NCBI GenBank assembly: GCA_023391725.1
Contig: JAEWAH010000175.1
Coordinates: forward strand, 1 to 23,984
Length of the DNA: 23,984 bases
From: Bacillota bacterium
GTDB lineage: Bacteria > Bacillota > Clostridia > Christensenellales > Aristaeellaceae
Direction: 5' to 3'
Shown here: one piece after another, positions 14,347 to 22,669 of the stretch
Position numbering within the stretch: position 1 is the first letter of the stretch
Layout: each line of letters starts with the position of its first letter
Position numbers and translations under genes: made by a program
The notes under the pieces: generated by a model
What the model was told of the DNA's origin: nothing
What the model saw: the letters and a program-made list of their open reading frames with translations, nothing else
The model's database searches: none

Positions 14347-15354
14347 ATGGGTATGCAACGGATATCTTTTCGAAGGCTGCTGTGCGTTTTATTGGCGTTG
14401 GTTTGCCTGGTGGTTCCTTTTGCGGCTTTTGCCCAAGAAGAGGCAGAACCAAGTAAAGAAGACCTGATGGCTCTTTTGGCGGATACTATTACGATTCCTG
14501 AGGGGCAGGATGCGCAGCTGGACGACTATCTGGTGCTGCCGGATGATCACGCAACGCCGGAAACCGACACCTTCCAGCTGCTTCTTGTAGGTACCGACAA
14601 TTATAAGGAAAGCCGCCGGGGCCTTAGCGACACCATGATGCTGGTGCAGCTTGATCCCAAGACAAAAACCATCAAGCTTGCCTCCTTTCTTCGGGACATG
14701 TACGTGAAGATCCCAGGCCATGGCTCCACACGCCTCAACGCAGCGTATGTCTACGGCGGCGCGGACCTTATGCTTCAAACGCTTAAAAACAATTTCGGTA
14801 TCGAACCGGACGCCTATGTGGTGGTGAACTTCAGCCGGATGGCTGCCTTGTTCGATGCCATCGGCGGTGTTGAGGTGAATGTATCCAAGCGGGAGGTCAC
14901 GCAGGCGAACCTCATTATGCGGGCATACAACGTCAAAATGGGCAAAAAGCAGACCGATGGGCTAATTAAAAAATCCGGCCTGCAGACGCTGACCGGGAAG
15001 CAGGCGCTATGCTTCAGCCGTATCCGCAAGATCGACAGCGATTTTGCACGGACCAACCGCCAGCGCACGGTGGTGGAGGCTGCCTTCCACAAGATCATGA
15101 CCTTGAGCTGGGATCAGATCGGCGAGCTGGTGCTGGACAACTTGGACAATGTCAATACCAACCTTTCCGGCGAGGACGCCATCCGCCTGATCCCCATGGC
15201 CCTTGAGGCCAAGGATGCGACCTTTGAAGAGCTCCATATCCCTGTGGACGGCGGGTATGCCAGCAAGATGATCTCCGGCATGGCGGTACTTGTACCCAAT
15301 TTGAAAAAAAATGTGGCCGCGCTGGATGCGTTTTTGTACGGGCCGCAGGAGTAA
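14347..15354 (+). CDS. LCP (LytR-CpsA-Psr) family protein with signal peptide
   Basis: This 335-aa protein belongs to the phosphotransferases that attach wall teichoic acid or other glycopolymers to peptidoglycan. A signal sequence (RRLLCVLLALVCLVVPF, ending AFA at about 29) precedes the LCP domain (about 76-245). Conserved residues seen are D95 (LSDTMMLV), R116 (SFLRDMYV), R225/R227 (SRIRKID) and R235/R238/R240 (ARTNRQR). Family members are usually kept in the membrane by an uncleaved helix, whereas here the site looks cleavable. ATG 14347 follows GGGGG; the in-frame ATG at 14353 is an alternative. It follows the CDF gene on the same strand by 111 nt, with no obvious promoter between, and ends in a terminator. 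Confidence 0.9.
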   Translation: MGMQRISFRRLLCVLLALVCLVVPFAAFAQEEAEPSKEDLMALLADTITIPEGQDAQLDDYLVLPDDHATPETDTFQLLLVGTDNYKESRRGLSDTMMLVQLDPKTKTIKLASFLRDMYVKIPGHGSTRLNAAYVYGGADLMLQTLKNNFGIEPDAYVVVNFSRMAALFDAIGGVEVNVSKREVTQANLIMRAYNVKMGKKQTDGLIKKSGLQTLTGKQALCFSRIRKIDSDFARTNRQRTVVEAAFHKIMTLSWDQIGELVLDNLDNVNTNLSGEDAIRLIPMALEAKDATFEELHIPVDGGYASKMISGMAVLVPNLKKNVAALDAFLYGPQE

Positions 15355-15370
15355 GGTCTTAAAGTAAAAG

Positions 15371-15408
15371 AAAGCCGCCCTTCTCGTTTTGAGAGGGGCG
15401 GCTTTGCT
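15371..15408 (+). terminator. Terminator of the LCP gene
   Basis: A 15-bp stem (15371-15385 with 15391-15405, one G-U pair, 5-nt loop) starts 16 nt after the stop and ends in GGCTTTGCTTT. The leading AAAG run on the other side could also let it work in reverse, but the convergent capA-like gene ends 240 nt away. Confidence 0.75.
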
Positions 15409-15423
15409 TTGGTATATAGATTT

Positions 15424-15640
15424 CCTCATCCGGTACTGGCGTGGCGCCTTCCTGCCCTCATCCGGCACTGCGGGCCCACCTTCCCCTAAAGGAGAAGACA
15501 AGGACATAAGGTGAGCGCAAAGCATTGGAGCATACGATGACTAAGCTGAAGGATGTTGAACCCGACCGTAGGGGGCGATGTCCACATCGCCCCGCGCTGT
15601 ACGATGTTAATGGAACCCGTAGGGCAAACGAAGTGAGTCA
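15424..15640. repeat. Cluster of degenerate intergenic repeats between the LCP and CapA-like genes
   Basis: No gene is seen in this stretch. CTCATCCGG followed by (T/C)ACTG occurs twice (15425 and 15457), the second ending in CACCTTCCCCTAAAGGAGAAG, similar to a repeat I recall from gut Clostridia. A separate perfect 9-bp hairpin GGGGCGATG-tcca-CATCGCCCC lies at 15572-15593 and has no U-tract on either side, so it is more likely a repeat than a terminator. The elements look worn and interrupted. Confidence 0.5.
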
Positions 15641-15651
15641 GGACTGTGCCA

Positions 15652-16785
15652 TCACTGCGCCGGCCATTCCAAAGGATAATCAGGCACGGGATTGTCAAGG
15701 GACTTTCCGTTGTCCTTCAATGCGTTGAGTAAGCTCTCGATGCTGTTTTGGCTGGTATAGGGCGTGGGCGCAAAGTCGTTGTAATCCGTGCGGGAGGAAA
15801 TGCGGCAGGGGATGATGCGGAACCCTTCCGGTACGGCGACATTGTCCTTGACCCGGAATCGGGTCTGAAAGATGTAAGTGCTCATATCGCTGGGCTTGGC
15901 ATTCCCTGCGAAGGAGAAGTTGCCAAGGGAATAGCAGATGTACTTGCCCTTGTATACCTCAATGGGGTTGATGCGGTGGCTGTGGTGGCCAACCACCAGG
16001 TCGGCCCCGGCATCGATAGCCATCTTGCCCATCTTCTGCTGGTTGTCGTTGGGCTTGTAGTCCAGTTCCGCGCCCCAGTGGAAGCTGACGATGACGATGG
16101 GATACTGTGCCTTTGCCGCGGCCACGTCTTGGGGTACTTTTTCAAAAAGCGTCGCGTACTGGTCAAAGGTCTGGTAGGAGAGCATGGCAATTTGAACGCC
16201 CTGGACAGTGAAGACCCCCAGCTGCCCGCTGGTGGAATAGACGATGCCCGCGTTTCTCAGCGTTTCCTCGGTCTCGTTGAGGCCCGCCTCCCCATGGTCC
16301 ATCACATGGTTGTTTTCCAGCGAGACCGCCTCGATGTTCCCGGAGGTGAGTATCTGGACATAGGAGGGCGGCGCGGAGAACAAAAAGGAGTTGCCGCTCC
16401 TGTCGGGATTGATGGGGGCGGTGGTGAGGGTGCCCTCAAAATTTACCAGGGTCATATCATCCTGGGCAAAAATGTCTTTGACGTTGCGGAAGGGAAAGGC
16501 CAAATCGCCATCCTGCTTGGAGAGCTCCTGGTTAAAGATGGATTTGCCGCTTTTGCGAACGTCCCCGCCGATGGTCACATCCCCGGTAAAGCTCATGGTC
16601 AGGAGTATGGACCCATCCAGGGAGGGGGTGGGCGTCGGGGTGGGATCGGGCGAGGCCGGATTGTTCGTGGCGCTGGATCCCTGGCCGCCGGTGAGGTCCA
16701 GGAAGGAAATCTCCTCATCTTCGGCAAGTGCCGAAAGAGTGAAGAACATCGTCAGGATCAAAAGGCCGGAAAGGAAACGGCGCAT
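15652..16785 (-). CDS. CapA-family (PGA_cap) metallophosphatase-like secreted protein
   Basis: A 377-aa protein with a signal peptide (MRRFLSGLLILTMFFTLSALA, cleavage near A21), a Pro/Thr-rich linker at 38-55 (PDPTPTPTPS), and a PGA_cap domain from about 60. Metal-binding and catalytic motifs of this metallophosphoesterase fold are visible: GD at 68-69 (SFTGDVTIGG), NFEG at 115-118, NNH at 158-160, H236 (SFHWG), and H267, H268 and H270 (GHHSH). CapA proteins are named after poly-gamma-glutamate capsule synthesis, but most homologues, and this one without capBC neighbours, have no proven substrate. ATG 16785 has GGAGG 7 nt upstream. It converges with the LCP gene, and a cell-surface role for both is an inference. 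Confidence 0.9.
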   Translation of the reverse strand: MRRFLSGLLILTMFFTLSALAEDEEISFLDLTGGQGSSATNNPASPDPTPTPTPSLDGSILLTMSFTGDVTIGGDVRKSGKSIFNQELSKQDGDLAFPFRNVKDIFAQDDMTLVNFEGTLTTAPINPDRSGNSFLFSAPPSYVQILTSGNIEAVSLENNHVMDHGEAGLNETEETLRNAGIVYSTSGQLGVFTVQGVQIAMLSYQTFDQYATLFEKVPQDVAAAKAQYPIVIVSFHWGAELDYKPNDNQQKMGKMAIDAGADLVVGHHSHRINPIEVYKGKYICYSLGNFSFAGNAKPSDMSTYIFQTRFRVKDNVAVPEGFRIIPCRISSRTDYNDFAPTPYTSQNSIESLLNALKDNGKSLDNPVPDYPLEWPAQ

Positions 16786-16862
16786 GTACTACCTCCGAAA
16801 AAGCACAAGGGCATTTTATCCAAATAACGAAGGACCAATGGAAAACCCTGCATCAAAGCTCT

Positions 16863-18047
16863 TTATAGCTCCTTTAGAAAAGCTTCAATACGGGAAAGAG
16901 CCAGGTTCAGTTTATCCAAAGCGGTGGCATAGCAACAGCGGATGTGTCCTTCCCCGCCCGGACCAAAGGCCGTGCCAGGTACGCAGGCAACCTTCTGGCT
17001 TTTCAGAAGACGTTCGCAGAACTCCTCGCTTAAAAGCCCCGTCTTGCCAATGGAGGGGAAGACATAAAACGCGCCCAAGGGCTCGAAACAGTCAAGCCCC
17101 ATTTTGCGGAAAGCGTCCACCATCAGCCGCCGCCGCTGGTCATAGCTGCGGCGCATTGTGGCGATATCCTCATAATTGTTCTCCCGGCCCATGCGCAGCG
17201 CCTGCTCAGCGGCCACCTGCCCCTGCCGGGGCGCGCACATGATGGTATATTGATGGATCTTGAACATCGCGTCCAAAAGCTGCCCGGGCGCACAAACATA
17301 GCCCATGCGCCAACCGGTCATAGCAAAAGCTTTGCTGAAACCGTTGATGGTGATGGTGCGCTCCCACATATCAGGGAGGCTGGCGAAGCTTACGTGCGGG
17401 TCGGGAGCGTAGGTAAGTTCGCTGTAAATTTCATCGCTGATGACCAGGATATTGCTTTCCCGGATCACTTCGGCCAATGCATTCAAATCAGCCCGTTCCA
17501 TGACGGCCCCGGTGGGGTTGTTGGGATAGGGGAGAATCAGTGCCTTGGTGCGGGGGGTGATCTTTTCCCCAACAGCCTTCGCCGTCAGTTTGAAATCCAT
17601 CGCGCCATCTGTTTTGACACCTACAGGAACGCCGCCGGAAAAAAGCACACCGGGGCTATAGCTCACATAGCTGGGATCCGGCACAAGCACCTCATCACCG
17701 GGGGTCAAGATGGCCCGAAGCGCCAGATCGATGGCTTCGCTGGCGCCTACGGTCACCAATATCTCCCTCTCGGGATGATAGGTGAGATGATACCTGCGGG
17801 CAAGGTATTGGGAGATCTCCCGACGCAGAGACAAAGTGCCCCAATTGGAGGTATACTGCGTTTCCCCGTCCACGATGCTGTTGATGGCGGCGTTGCGGAT
17901 ATGATAGGGCGTAACAAAGTCCGGCTCGCCTACACCCAGAGAAATGGCGTCCGGCATAGTGGCCACGATATCAAAAAACTTGCGGATGCCGCTGGGCGGG
18001 ACCGCGGCCACCCCTGGATTCACGAACTTCGTATAATCGGTGCTCAC
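16863..18047 (-). CDS. PLP-dependent class I/II aminotransferase
   Basis: This 394-aa fold-type I enzyme has the PLP-anchoring lysine K239 in NGFSKAFAMTGWRMGY, with N177 (PYPNNPTG), D205 and Y208 (SDEIYSEL) around the cofactor. The N-terminus (SLGVGEPDFVTP) and overall pattern fit the aspartate/aromatic aminotransferase-like group often encoded beside an Lrp regulator (PatA/AspC-like). The start is GTG 18047, which overlaps the stop of the regulator gene by 4 nt (GTGA), so the two are translationally coupled. The amino-acid substrate cannot be deduced. No terminator is evident in the 77-nt gap before the CapA-like gene. Confidence 0.92.
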   Translation of the reverse strand: MSTDYTKFVNPGVAAVPPSGIRKFFDIVATMPDAISLGVGEPDFVTPYHIRNAAINSIVDGETQYTSNWGTLSLRREISQYLARRYHLTYHPEREILVTVGASEAIDLALRAILTPGDEVLVPDPSYVSYSPGVLFSGGVPVGVKTDGAMDFKLTAKAVGEKITPRTKALILPYPNNPTGAVMERADLNALAEVIRESNILVISDEIYSELTYAPDPHVSFASLPDMWERTITINGFSKAFAMTGWRMGYVCAPGQLLDAMFKIHQYTIMCAPRQGQVAAEQALRMGRENNYEDIATMRRSYDQRRRLMVDAFRKMGLDCFEPLGAFYVFPSIGKTGLLSEEFCERLLKSQKVACVPGTAFGPGGEGHIRCCYATALDKLNLALSRIEAFLKEL

Positions 18048-18535
18048 GGCGAAACCACCAGCCTGCGGTCAGACCGTTCGGAATCGAAAATAATGCCCTC
18101 GGACTTATAACGCTTGAGCACAAAATGGGTGGCCGTGCCGGTGACCATTTCCAGCGGGCTCAATTTTTCGCTGACGAAAAAGGCCAGTTCCTTCAGCGTG
18201 GGGGCTTCCACCAAAAGCAGAAGGTCGTACGCCCCGCTCATGAGATATACGCTTTTTACTTCGTCGAAACGGTAAATGCGGGCTGCCACGGCGTCAAAGC
18301 CCATGTCCCTTTGCGGGGTCACGCGCACTTCGATCATGGCTTCCACCCGGTCCCTGTCGGTCATGTCCCAGTTGATCACAGGGGCATAACGCAGTATCAC
18401 CCGGCGCTTTTCCATATCGTCGATGGCCTGGGCCACCTCATGGAGGGTAACGCCGGTCATCACCGCCAGCTTCTCCAATGGGATGCGGCAGTCCTCACGC
18501 AAGATCTCCAACAATTGCATTTGCAGGCTTTGCAT
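18044..18535 (-). CDS. Lrp/AsnC family transcriptional regulator
   Basis: A 163-aa one-domain-plus-RAM regulator. Residues 1-50 form the winged helix-turn-helix (LEKLAVMTGVTLHEVAQAIDDMEKR), and about 65-140 is the ligand-binding RAM domain (IEVRVTP through GAYDLLLLVEAPTLKEL). ATG 18535 has AGGAGGG 9 nt upstream. It overlaps the aminotransferase by 4 nt and lies 27 nt downstream of fhs without an intervening promoter, so a three-gene transcript is likely. Such regulators commonly sense an amino acid and control the adjacent aminotransferase; this is inference from context. Confidence 0.93.
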   Translation of the reverse strand: MQSLQMQLLEILREDCRIPLEKLAVMTGVTLHEVAQAIDDMEKRRVILRYAPVINWDMTDRDRVEAMIEVRVTPQRDMGFDAVAARIYRFDEVKSVYLMSGAYDLLLLVEAPTLKELAFFVSEKLSPLEMVTGTATHFVLKRYKSEGIIFDSERSDRRLVVSP

Positions 18536-18562
18536 AGAAGAAATCCCTCCTATCCAAACAGG

Positions 18563-20229
18563 TCAAAAAAGGCCCGTAATGTTCCCGTCGTCGTCCACAT
18601 CGATATTCAAAGCGGCGGGTGCTTTGGGAAGGCCCGGCATGGCGATAATATCCCCGGCAAAGGCGACTACGAACCCTGCCCCTGCGGAGAGACGCACACT
18701 GCGCACGGTGATGGAAAAATCTTTTGGCGCGCCCAAAAGCTTGGGATTGTCGGAAAGGGAGTATTGTGTCTTGGCGAAGCACACGGGGTAGGAACCATAC
18801 CCTTCCTGCTCCCATTTTTTCAGTTGCGTCAGAACCCCCGGAGCGAATTCCAGGGCCGACGCGCCGTAGATCTTGGTTGCCACGGCCGTAAGCTTGTCCT
18901 TCAAAGACAGGTCGGATGGATACGTATAGGAAGGCTCGGCCTTTTCGTGCTCACAGGCTTGGCAGACCGCGTCCGCCAAAGCCTTCGCGCCACGTCCACC
19001 CTTTTCCCAGCCTTCGCACAGTTCGCAGGGAGCGCCGGCCTCTTGGGCGGCTTCCCGGATCAGGTCCATTTCAGCCGGAGTATCGGTCATGAAGCGGTTG
19101 ATGGCTACAACCGCCGGAAGCTGCCATACATTTTTGATATGGTCCAGGTGGGCTTTCAGGTTTTCAAGCCCCTGTTTGAGGGCGGGTAGGTTTTCCTGAG
19201 AAAGCTGTTCCTTGGGGCAGCCGCCGTGGTGCTTCAGCGCCCGGACGGTGGCGACCAGGACTACCGCGTCGGGCCACATCCCCGTGGCGCGGCACTTGAT
19301 ATCCAGAAACTTTTCTGCGCCCAGGTCTGCGCCGAAACCCGCCTCGGTCACTACGTAATCTGCCATGCGCATGGCGGTGCGTGTGGCTATGACGCTGTTG
19401 CAGCCGTGGCAATATTGGCAAAGGGCCCGCCGTGCATGAGGCAGGGCGTTCCGTCGATGGTCTGAACCAGGTTGGGCATCAGCGCGTCACGAAGCAATGC
19501 GGCCATGGCGCCCTGGGCACTTAAGTCCCCGGCGGTGACAGGCTTGCCTTCATAAGTGCGGGCCACTACCAGCCTGGAAAGCCGAGCCTTCAGATCCTGC
19601 AAATCGGCGGCAAGGCAGAAGGTGGCCATTACTTCGCTGGCGGCGGTGATATCGAACCCATCCTCCCGGGGGACGCCGTTGGCCTTGCCGCCCATACCGG
19701 ATACGATAAAGCGGAGTTGGCGGTCATTCAGGTCCATGCAGCGCCGCCAGGTGATCTGCCTGGGGTCGATGCTTAATTCGTTGCCCTGCTGAATATGGTT
19801 GTCCACCATGGCGGCCAGCAGGTTATTGGCCGCAGTGATGGCGTGCAGGTCGCCGGTAAAATGCAGGTTGATGGCCTCCATGGGCAGTACCTGGGCATAG
19901 CCGCCGCCTGTTGCGCCGCCCTTCATGCCGAACACCGGGCCCAGGGAAGGCTCACGGAGCGCCAGCATCGCCTTGCGGCCCGTATACGTAAGACCGTCGG
20001 CCAGGCCTACGCTCACCGTGGTTTTCCCCTCCCCGGCCGGTGTGGGAGAGATAGCGGTCACCAGGACCAGACGCGCCTTGGGCGCACGGCTCAAATAGGG
20101 GGCGGGGTCCACCTTGGCGATTAGGCGGCCATAAGGGGCCAATGTATCGGCGGAAAAGCCGGCGGGTTCGGCAATCTCCTGGATGGGCTTGGGCGTGGCG
20201 GCTCTTGCGATTTGCAGGTCGGATGCCAT
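18563..20229 (-). pseudogene. fhs: Formate-tetrahydrofolate ligase, interrupted by a frameshift
   Basis: Fhs makes 10-formyl-THF from formate, THF and ATP (one-carbon metabolism, Wood-Ljungdahl methyl branch). The first part (20229 to the TAG at 19387) carries the P-loop PTPAGEGKT (about 62-70) and EPSLGPVFGMKGGATGGG. The second part, ending at 18563, carries ADYVVTEAGFGADLGAEKF onward. The two frames meet within the conserved motif GPFANIAHGCNS: after GPFANIA the DNA reads GCCACGGC where GCCCACGGC is expected, so one C is missing at about 19408-19410. Restoring it gives about 555 aa, the normal family length, with all other parts intact. ATG 20229 follows AAAGG. The gene is either a recent loss-of-function mutation, an assembly or sequencing error, or frameshift-rescued. 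Confidence 0.92.
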
Positions 20230-20268
20230 GCGGTCACTACCTTTCCACATTTTGCACAATTAATGACC

Positions 20269-20297
20269 ATTATAGCGAATATCAAGGATTTGTGCAA
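20269..20297 (-). promoter_or_regulatory. Sigma-A promoter of fhs
   Basis: On the minus strand TTGCAC (20292-20297) and a perfect TATAAT (20269-20274) are separated by 17 bp. The leader to ATG 20229 is only about 33 nt, too short for a THF riboswitch. Confidence 0.82.
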
Positions 20298-20300
20298 GCG

Positions 20301-20336
20301 GGAAGAGAGACCTACTATCTGTAGGGGGTCCGCTTC
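20301..20336. other. Hairpin between the putative peptidase and fhs genes
   Basis: GGGAAG pairs with CTTCCC as an outer stem, and GACCTAC with GTAGG-GGTC inside. No U-tract follows on the minus strand. It could end or stabilise the upstream mRNA; support is modest. Confidence 0.35.
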
Positions 20337-20364
20337 CCTGTGACTATAAAAAGGCGCGCGGGGT

Positions 20365-21147
20365 TCATGCGCTCAGTTTTTCGAAAAGCCCTTTGTTCTC
20401 TTTGCAAAAGTCATACCCTTTCTGCATAAACCCTTCGATGGAGCTGTTTTTGTATATCTCTCTCATCACGTCGATCAATTTACCCCGACGTGTATTGATC
20501 TCATAAAATTCCGGATAGGCGGGCTGCTTTGCGATCTGTTCGTTCCATATAAATTTGTTCAGGCGCACATCTGTCAAAATCGCGTCGATGGCCAGCTCGC
20601 TGAGTATCCAGGGCAGATGCGGCTGCTCATAGAATTCTGGCGAATCGTGAAAGAGGTTTTGCCAGACCTTGAACCATACAAAGTGCGTGATCTCATGCAG
20701 AGAGACGCAGACCGCACCTTTGTCGCTGTACAGATAGATGATGTCAAAGGAAGAATCCTCAAGAAACCTCGGGCAGATGGGGTTCATATTCACACGGCCG
20801 ACCATGTCATTGAAGCAGGCGGCCATGTCGATATGAAATATATCACCCAATGATCTCTCGATTTCTTTTTCGCAATCATCCCAGCGGGTTTGATACATTT
20901 GTGCCTTTTCTGACATCTGCGGCAAAAGAGCCTCATACTTTTCCCGGAGTTTTTCCTGAATGTAATTCGCCGTCTGCGCCTGGGAGAGATTTTTAAGATC
21001 GCTTGCATCTAATTCAGGATAAAGCGTGAGAATGGAGCTGCCCATGCCTTTGTACATTTCGCCAGTCATGGTATCGCTCAGATGAAGAAAATCGGCCATG
21101 GATCCGGCCGAATAAGGAAGGTCTGCGACAATGAATTTCAGCTTCAT
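20365..21147 (-). CDS. Putative zinc metallopeptidase of unknown family (HEITH motif)
   Basis: I do not recognise the family of this 260-aa protein. It has a zincin-type HExxH motif at 151-155 (VSLHEITHFVWF) and, 29 residues on, an acidic helix SELAIDAIL with E184, a plausible third zinc ligand as in gluzincins. There is no signal peptide or membrane segment, so it should act in the cytoplasm. A long helical region (about 48-100) with many charged residues precedes the catalytic part. ATG 21147 is chosen because AAAGGAGG lies 6 nt upstream. It is divergent from the serine hydrolase/pectinesterase pair. The peptidase activity is inferred only from the motif. Confidence 0.75.
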   Translation of the reverse strand: MKLKFIVADLPYSAGSMADFLHLSDTMTGEMYKGMGSSILTLYPELDASDLKNLSQAQTANYIQEKLREKYEALLPQMSEKAQMYQTRWDDCEKEIERSLGDIFHIDMAACFNDMVGRVNMNPICPRFLEDSSFDIIYLYSDKGAVCVSLHEITHFVWFKVWQNLFHDSPEFYEQPHLPWILSELAIDAILTDVRLNKFIWNEQIAKQPAYPEFYEINTRRGKLIDVMREIYKNSSIEGFMQKGYDFCKENKGLFEKLSA

Positions 21148-21177
21148 GCCATGCCTCCTTTGCAGGTGCCTTTTCAA

Positions 21178-21206
21178 AGCATATCAATTTTTCCTATGTC
21201 TGGCAA
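21178..21206 (-). promoter_or_regulatory. Probable promoter of the putative zinc peptidase
   Basis: On the minus strand TTGCCA (21201-21206) and TATGCT (21178-21183) are 17 bp apart, about 31 nt before the start codon. Confidence 0.5.
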
Positions 21207-21243
21207 GGGAGCGCTTCTTTACGTCTCCTCCGGGATGCCCGTC

Positions 21244-21271
21244 TTGCAAAACAGGAGAACTATGGTAAAAT
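21244..21271 (+). promoter_or_regulatory. Probable promoter of the serine hydrolase/pectinesterase operon
   Basis: TTGCAA (21244-21249) and TAAAAT (21266-21271) are 16 bp apart, with a TG-n extension before the -10. The leader would be only about 12 nt, just enough for the GGGAGG ribosome binding site. Confidence 0.5.
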
Positions 21272-21289
21272 TTTGTGGGAGGTGGGTAC

Positions 21290-22669
21290 GTGAAACAGCA
21301 TATACCGGCGGATGCCATCCATGCATTCCTTAATCGGGTGGAAACGCACGAAATCAACATGCATGGATTCATCCTTTTGCGCCATGGGGAAACGGTATGC
21401 GAAGGGTACTGGCCGCCGTTTTCAAAAGAGAAGATGCATAGGATGTATTCGGCGGGCAAATCCATTACCGCCCTGGGCATCGGCATCCTGCAAAAGCAAG
21501 GAAAGTTGTCTATCTATGACCGCATTGTCGATTATTTTCCGGAATATGTGACTGCGGATACAGATCCGCGCATTGTGCGCATGACCATAAGGGATATGCT
21601 GCGCATGGCCAGCTGTCATTACGCGACCACCTATAAAAAGGCAGAGGACAGCGACTGGACGCGCACCTTCTTTACCGTTGCGCCCAGCCATGAGCCGGGT
21701 GCGCTGTTTTCCTACGATACATCAGCCACCCATACCTTAAGCGCACTGATAGAGAAGCTGGCGGGCATGAGCCTTCTGGAGTTTATGACCCGGGAACTGT
21801 TTGATAAAATCGGCGCAATGGGAGAAAAGAGCTGGCTTACAGACCCAGTAGGCGTCTGCCAGGGCGGCAGCGGGCTGATGATGACGCTTCCCGACCTTGC
21901 CCGGGTGGCGCAGCTGGTGCTGGAGGAGGGGCGGGGCATCGTGCCCGCTGAGTTCATCCGGGAAGCGACGGGGAAGCAGATCGACACGGTCATGCAGGCG
22001 CAGCCGGAGGAACGTTACGGCTATGGATATCAGTTCTGGCGCGTGCGAAACGGCGCCTTTGCCATGTACGGCATGGGCGGGCAACTGGCCATCATTGTGC
22101 CCAGTGAGCAGCTAGTGTTTTGCACCATGGCGGACACGCGCATAGACCCTGCCGGGGTGCAGAAGATCCATGACGCATTCTGGGAGGAGATCATGGCCCG
22201 GCTGGATGAGCCGGAAACACAGAAGGCCGCGGACACCATTAGGGAGCGGCTGGCTTCCCTGAAAAGTGTGCCGGTGGCAAATGCATACAATCCCTGGGAA
22301 GATGTGCATGGGAAAGACTTTCTGTTCCCGGAGAATCCCATGGGGCTTATTAAACTGCGCCTTGAACAGAATAGTTTGATTATTGTTAACGGGAAAGGTG
22401 CATTCACGCTGCCGCTTGCCTTGGGCAGTTGGGCAGAGGGTGTATTCCCGAATACGGATCGCCCCTGCAGGATAAGCGCGGGCTGGGCGGAAGAAAGCCT
22501 ATTGCACATTGTGTGCCGCATCCTGGGCGAGGATCCGTGCAGCGTGGAAATACTGCTGTCCTTTACGCCGGGAAGTGTTTCGGTGCAGATGAAGCGTGTG
22601 CCCGAGCCCTTCACGGACGGATGGGAAGGTTTTGCCGCGGGGTATGTAAGGCAGGAGGCCGTGAAATGA
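21290..22669 (+). CDS. Serine hydrolase of the class C beta-lactamase / EstB-like family
   Basis: A 459-aa protein with a beta-lactamase-type fold. The SxxK motif is S54-A-G-K57 (MYSAGKSITALGIG), the second catalytic motif is probably Y142 (FSYDTSATH), and YGMGGQLAI stands in the position of the third motif. The family includes esterases, D-aminopeptidases and penicillin-binding proteins. The absence of a signal peptide argues against a cell-wall or antibiotic target. A C-terminal extension of about 100 residues (from about 350) is beta-rich. The start is GTG 21290, with GGGAGG upstream. It overlaps the pectinesterase gene by 4 nt (ATGA), so an ester-cleaving role on pectin fragments is suggested, not shown. 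Confidence 0.85.
   Translation: MKQHIPADAIHAFLNRVETHEINMHGFILLRHGETVCEGYWPPFSKEKMHRMYSAGKSITALGIGILQKQGKLSIYDRIVDYFPEYVTADTDPRIVRMTIRDMLRMASCHYATTYKKAEDSDWTRTFFTVAPSHEPGALFSYDTSATHTLSALIEKLAGMSLLEFMTRELFDKIGAMGEKSWLTDPVGVCQGGSGLMMTLPDLARVAQLVLEEGRGIVPAEFIREATGKQIDTVMQAQPEERYGYGYQFWRVRNGAFAMYGMGGQLAIIVPSEQLVFCTMADTRIDPAGVQKIHDAFWEEIMARLDEPETQKAADTIRERLASLKSVPVANAYNPWEDVHGKDFLFPENPMGLIKLRLEQNSLIIVNGKGAFTLPLALGSWAEGVFPNTDRPCRISAGWAEESLLHIVCRILGEDPCSVEILLSFTPGSVSVQMKRVPEPFTDGWEGFAAGYVRQEAVK

Noticed and set aside
15572..15593. Terminator of the CapA-like gene
   Set aside because: The stem is perfect but no T-run follows on either strand; it is better explained as a repeat hairpin.
18125..19189. 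354-codon plus-strand frame across lrp and the fhs end
   Set aside because: It crosses two well-supported genes on the other strand and has no recognisable domain.
19387..20259. Two separate genes for the halves of formate-tetrahydrofolate ligase
   Set aside because: The break falls inside a conserved motif, the second half has no proper start with a ribosome binding site, and adding one base restores the normal family length.
20230..20300. THF riboswitch before fhs
   Set aside because: The promoter lies so close that the leader is only about 33 nt, too short for the aptamer.
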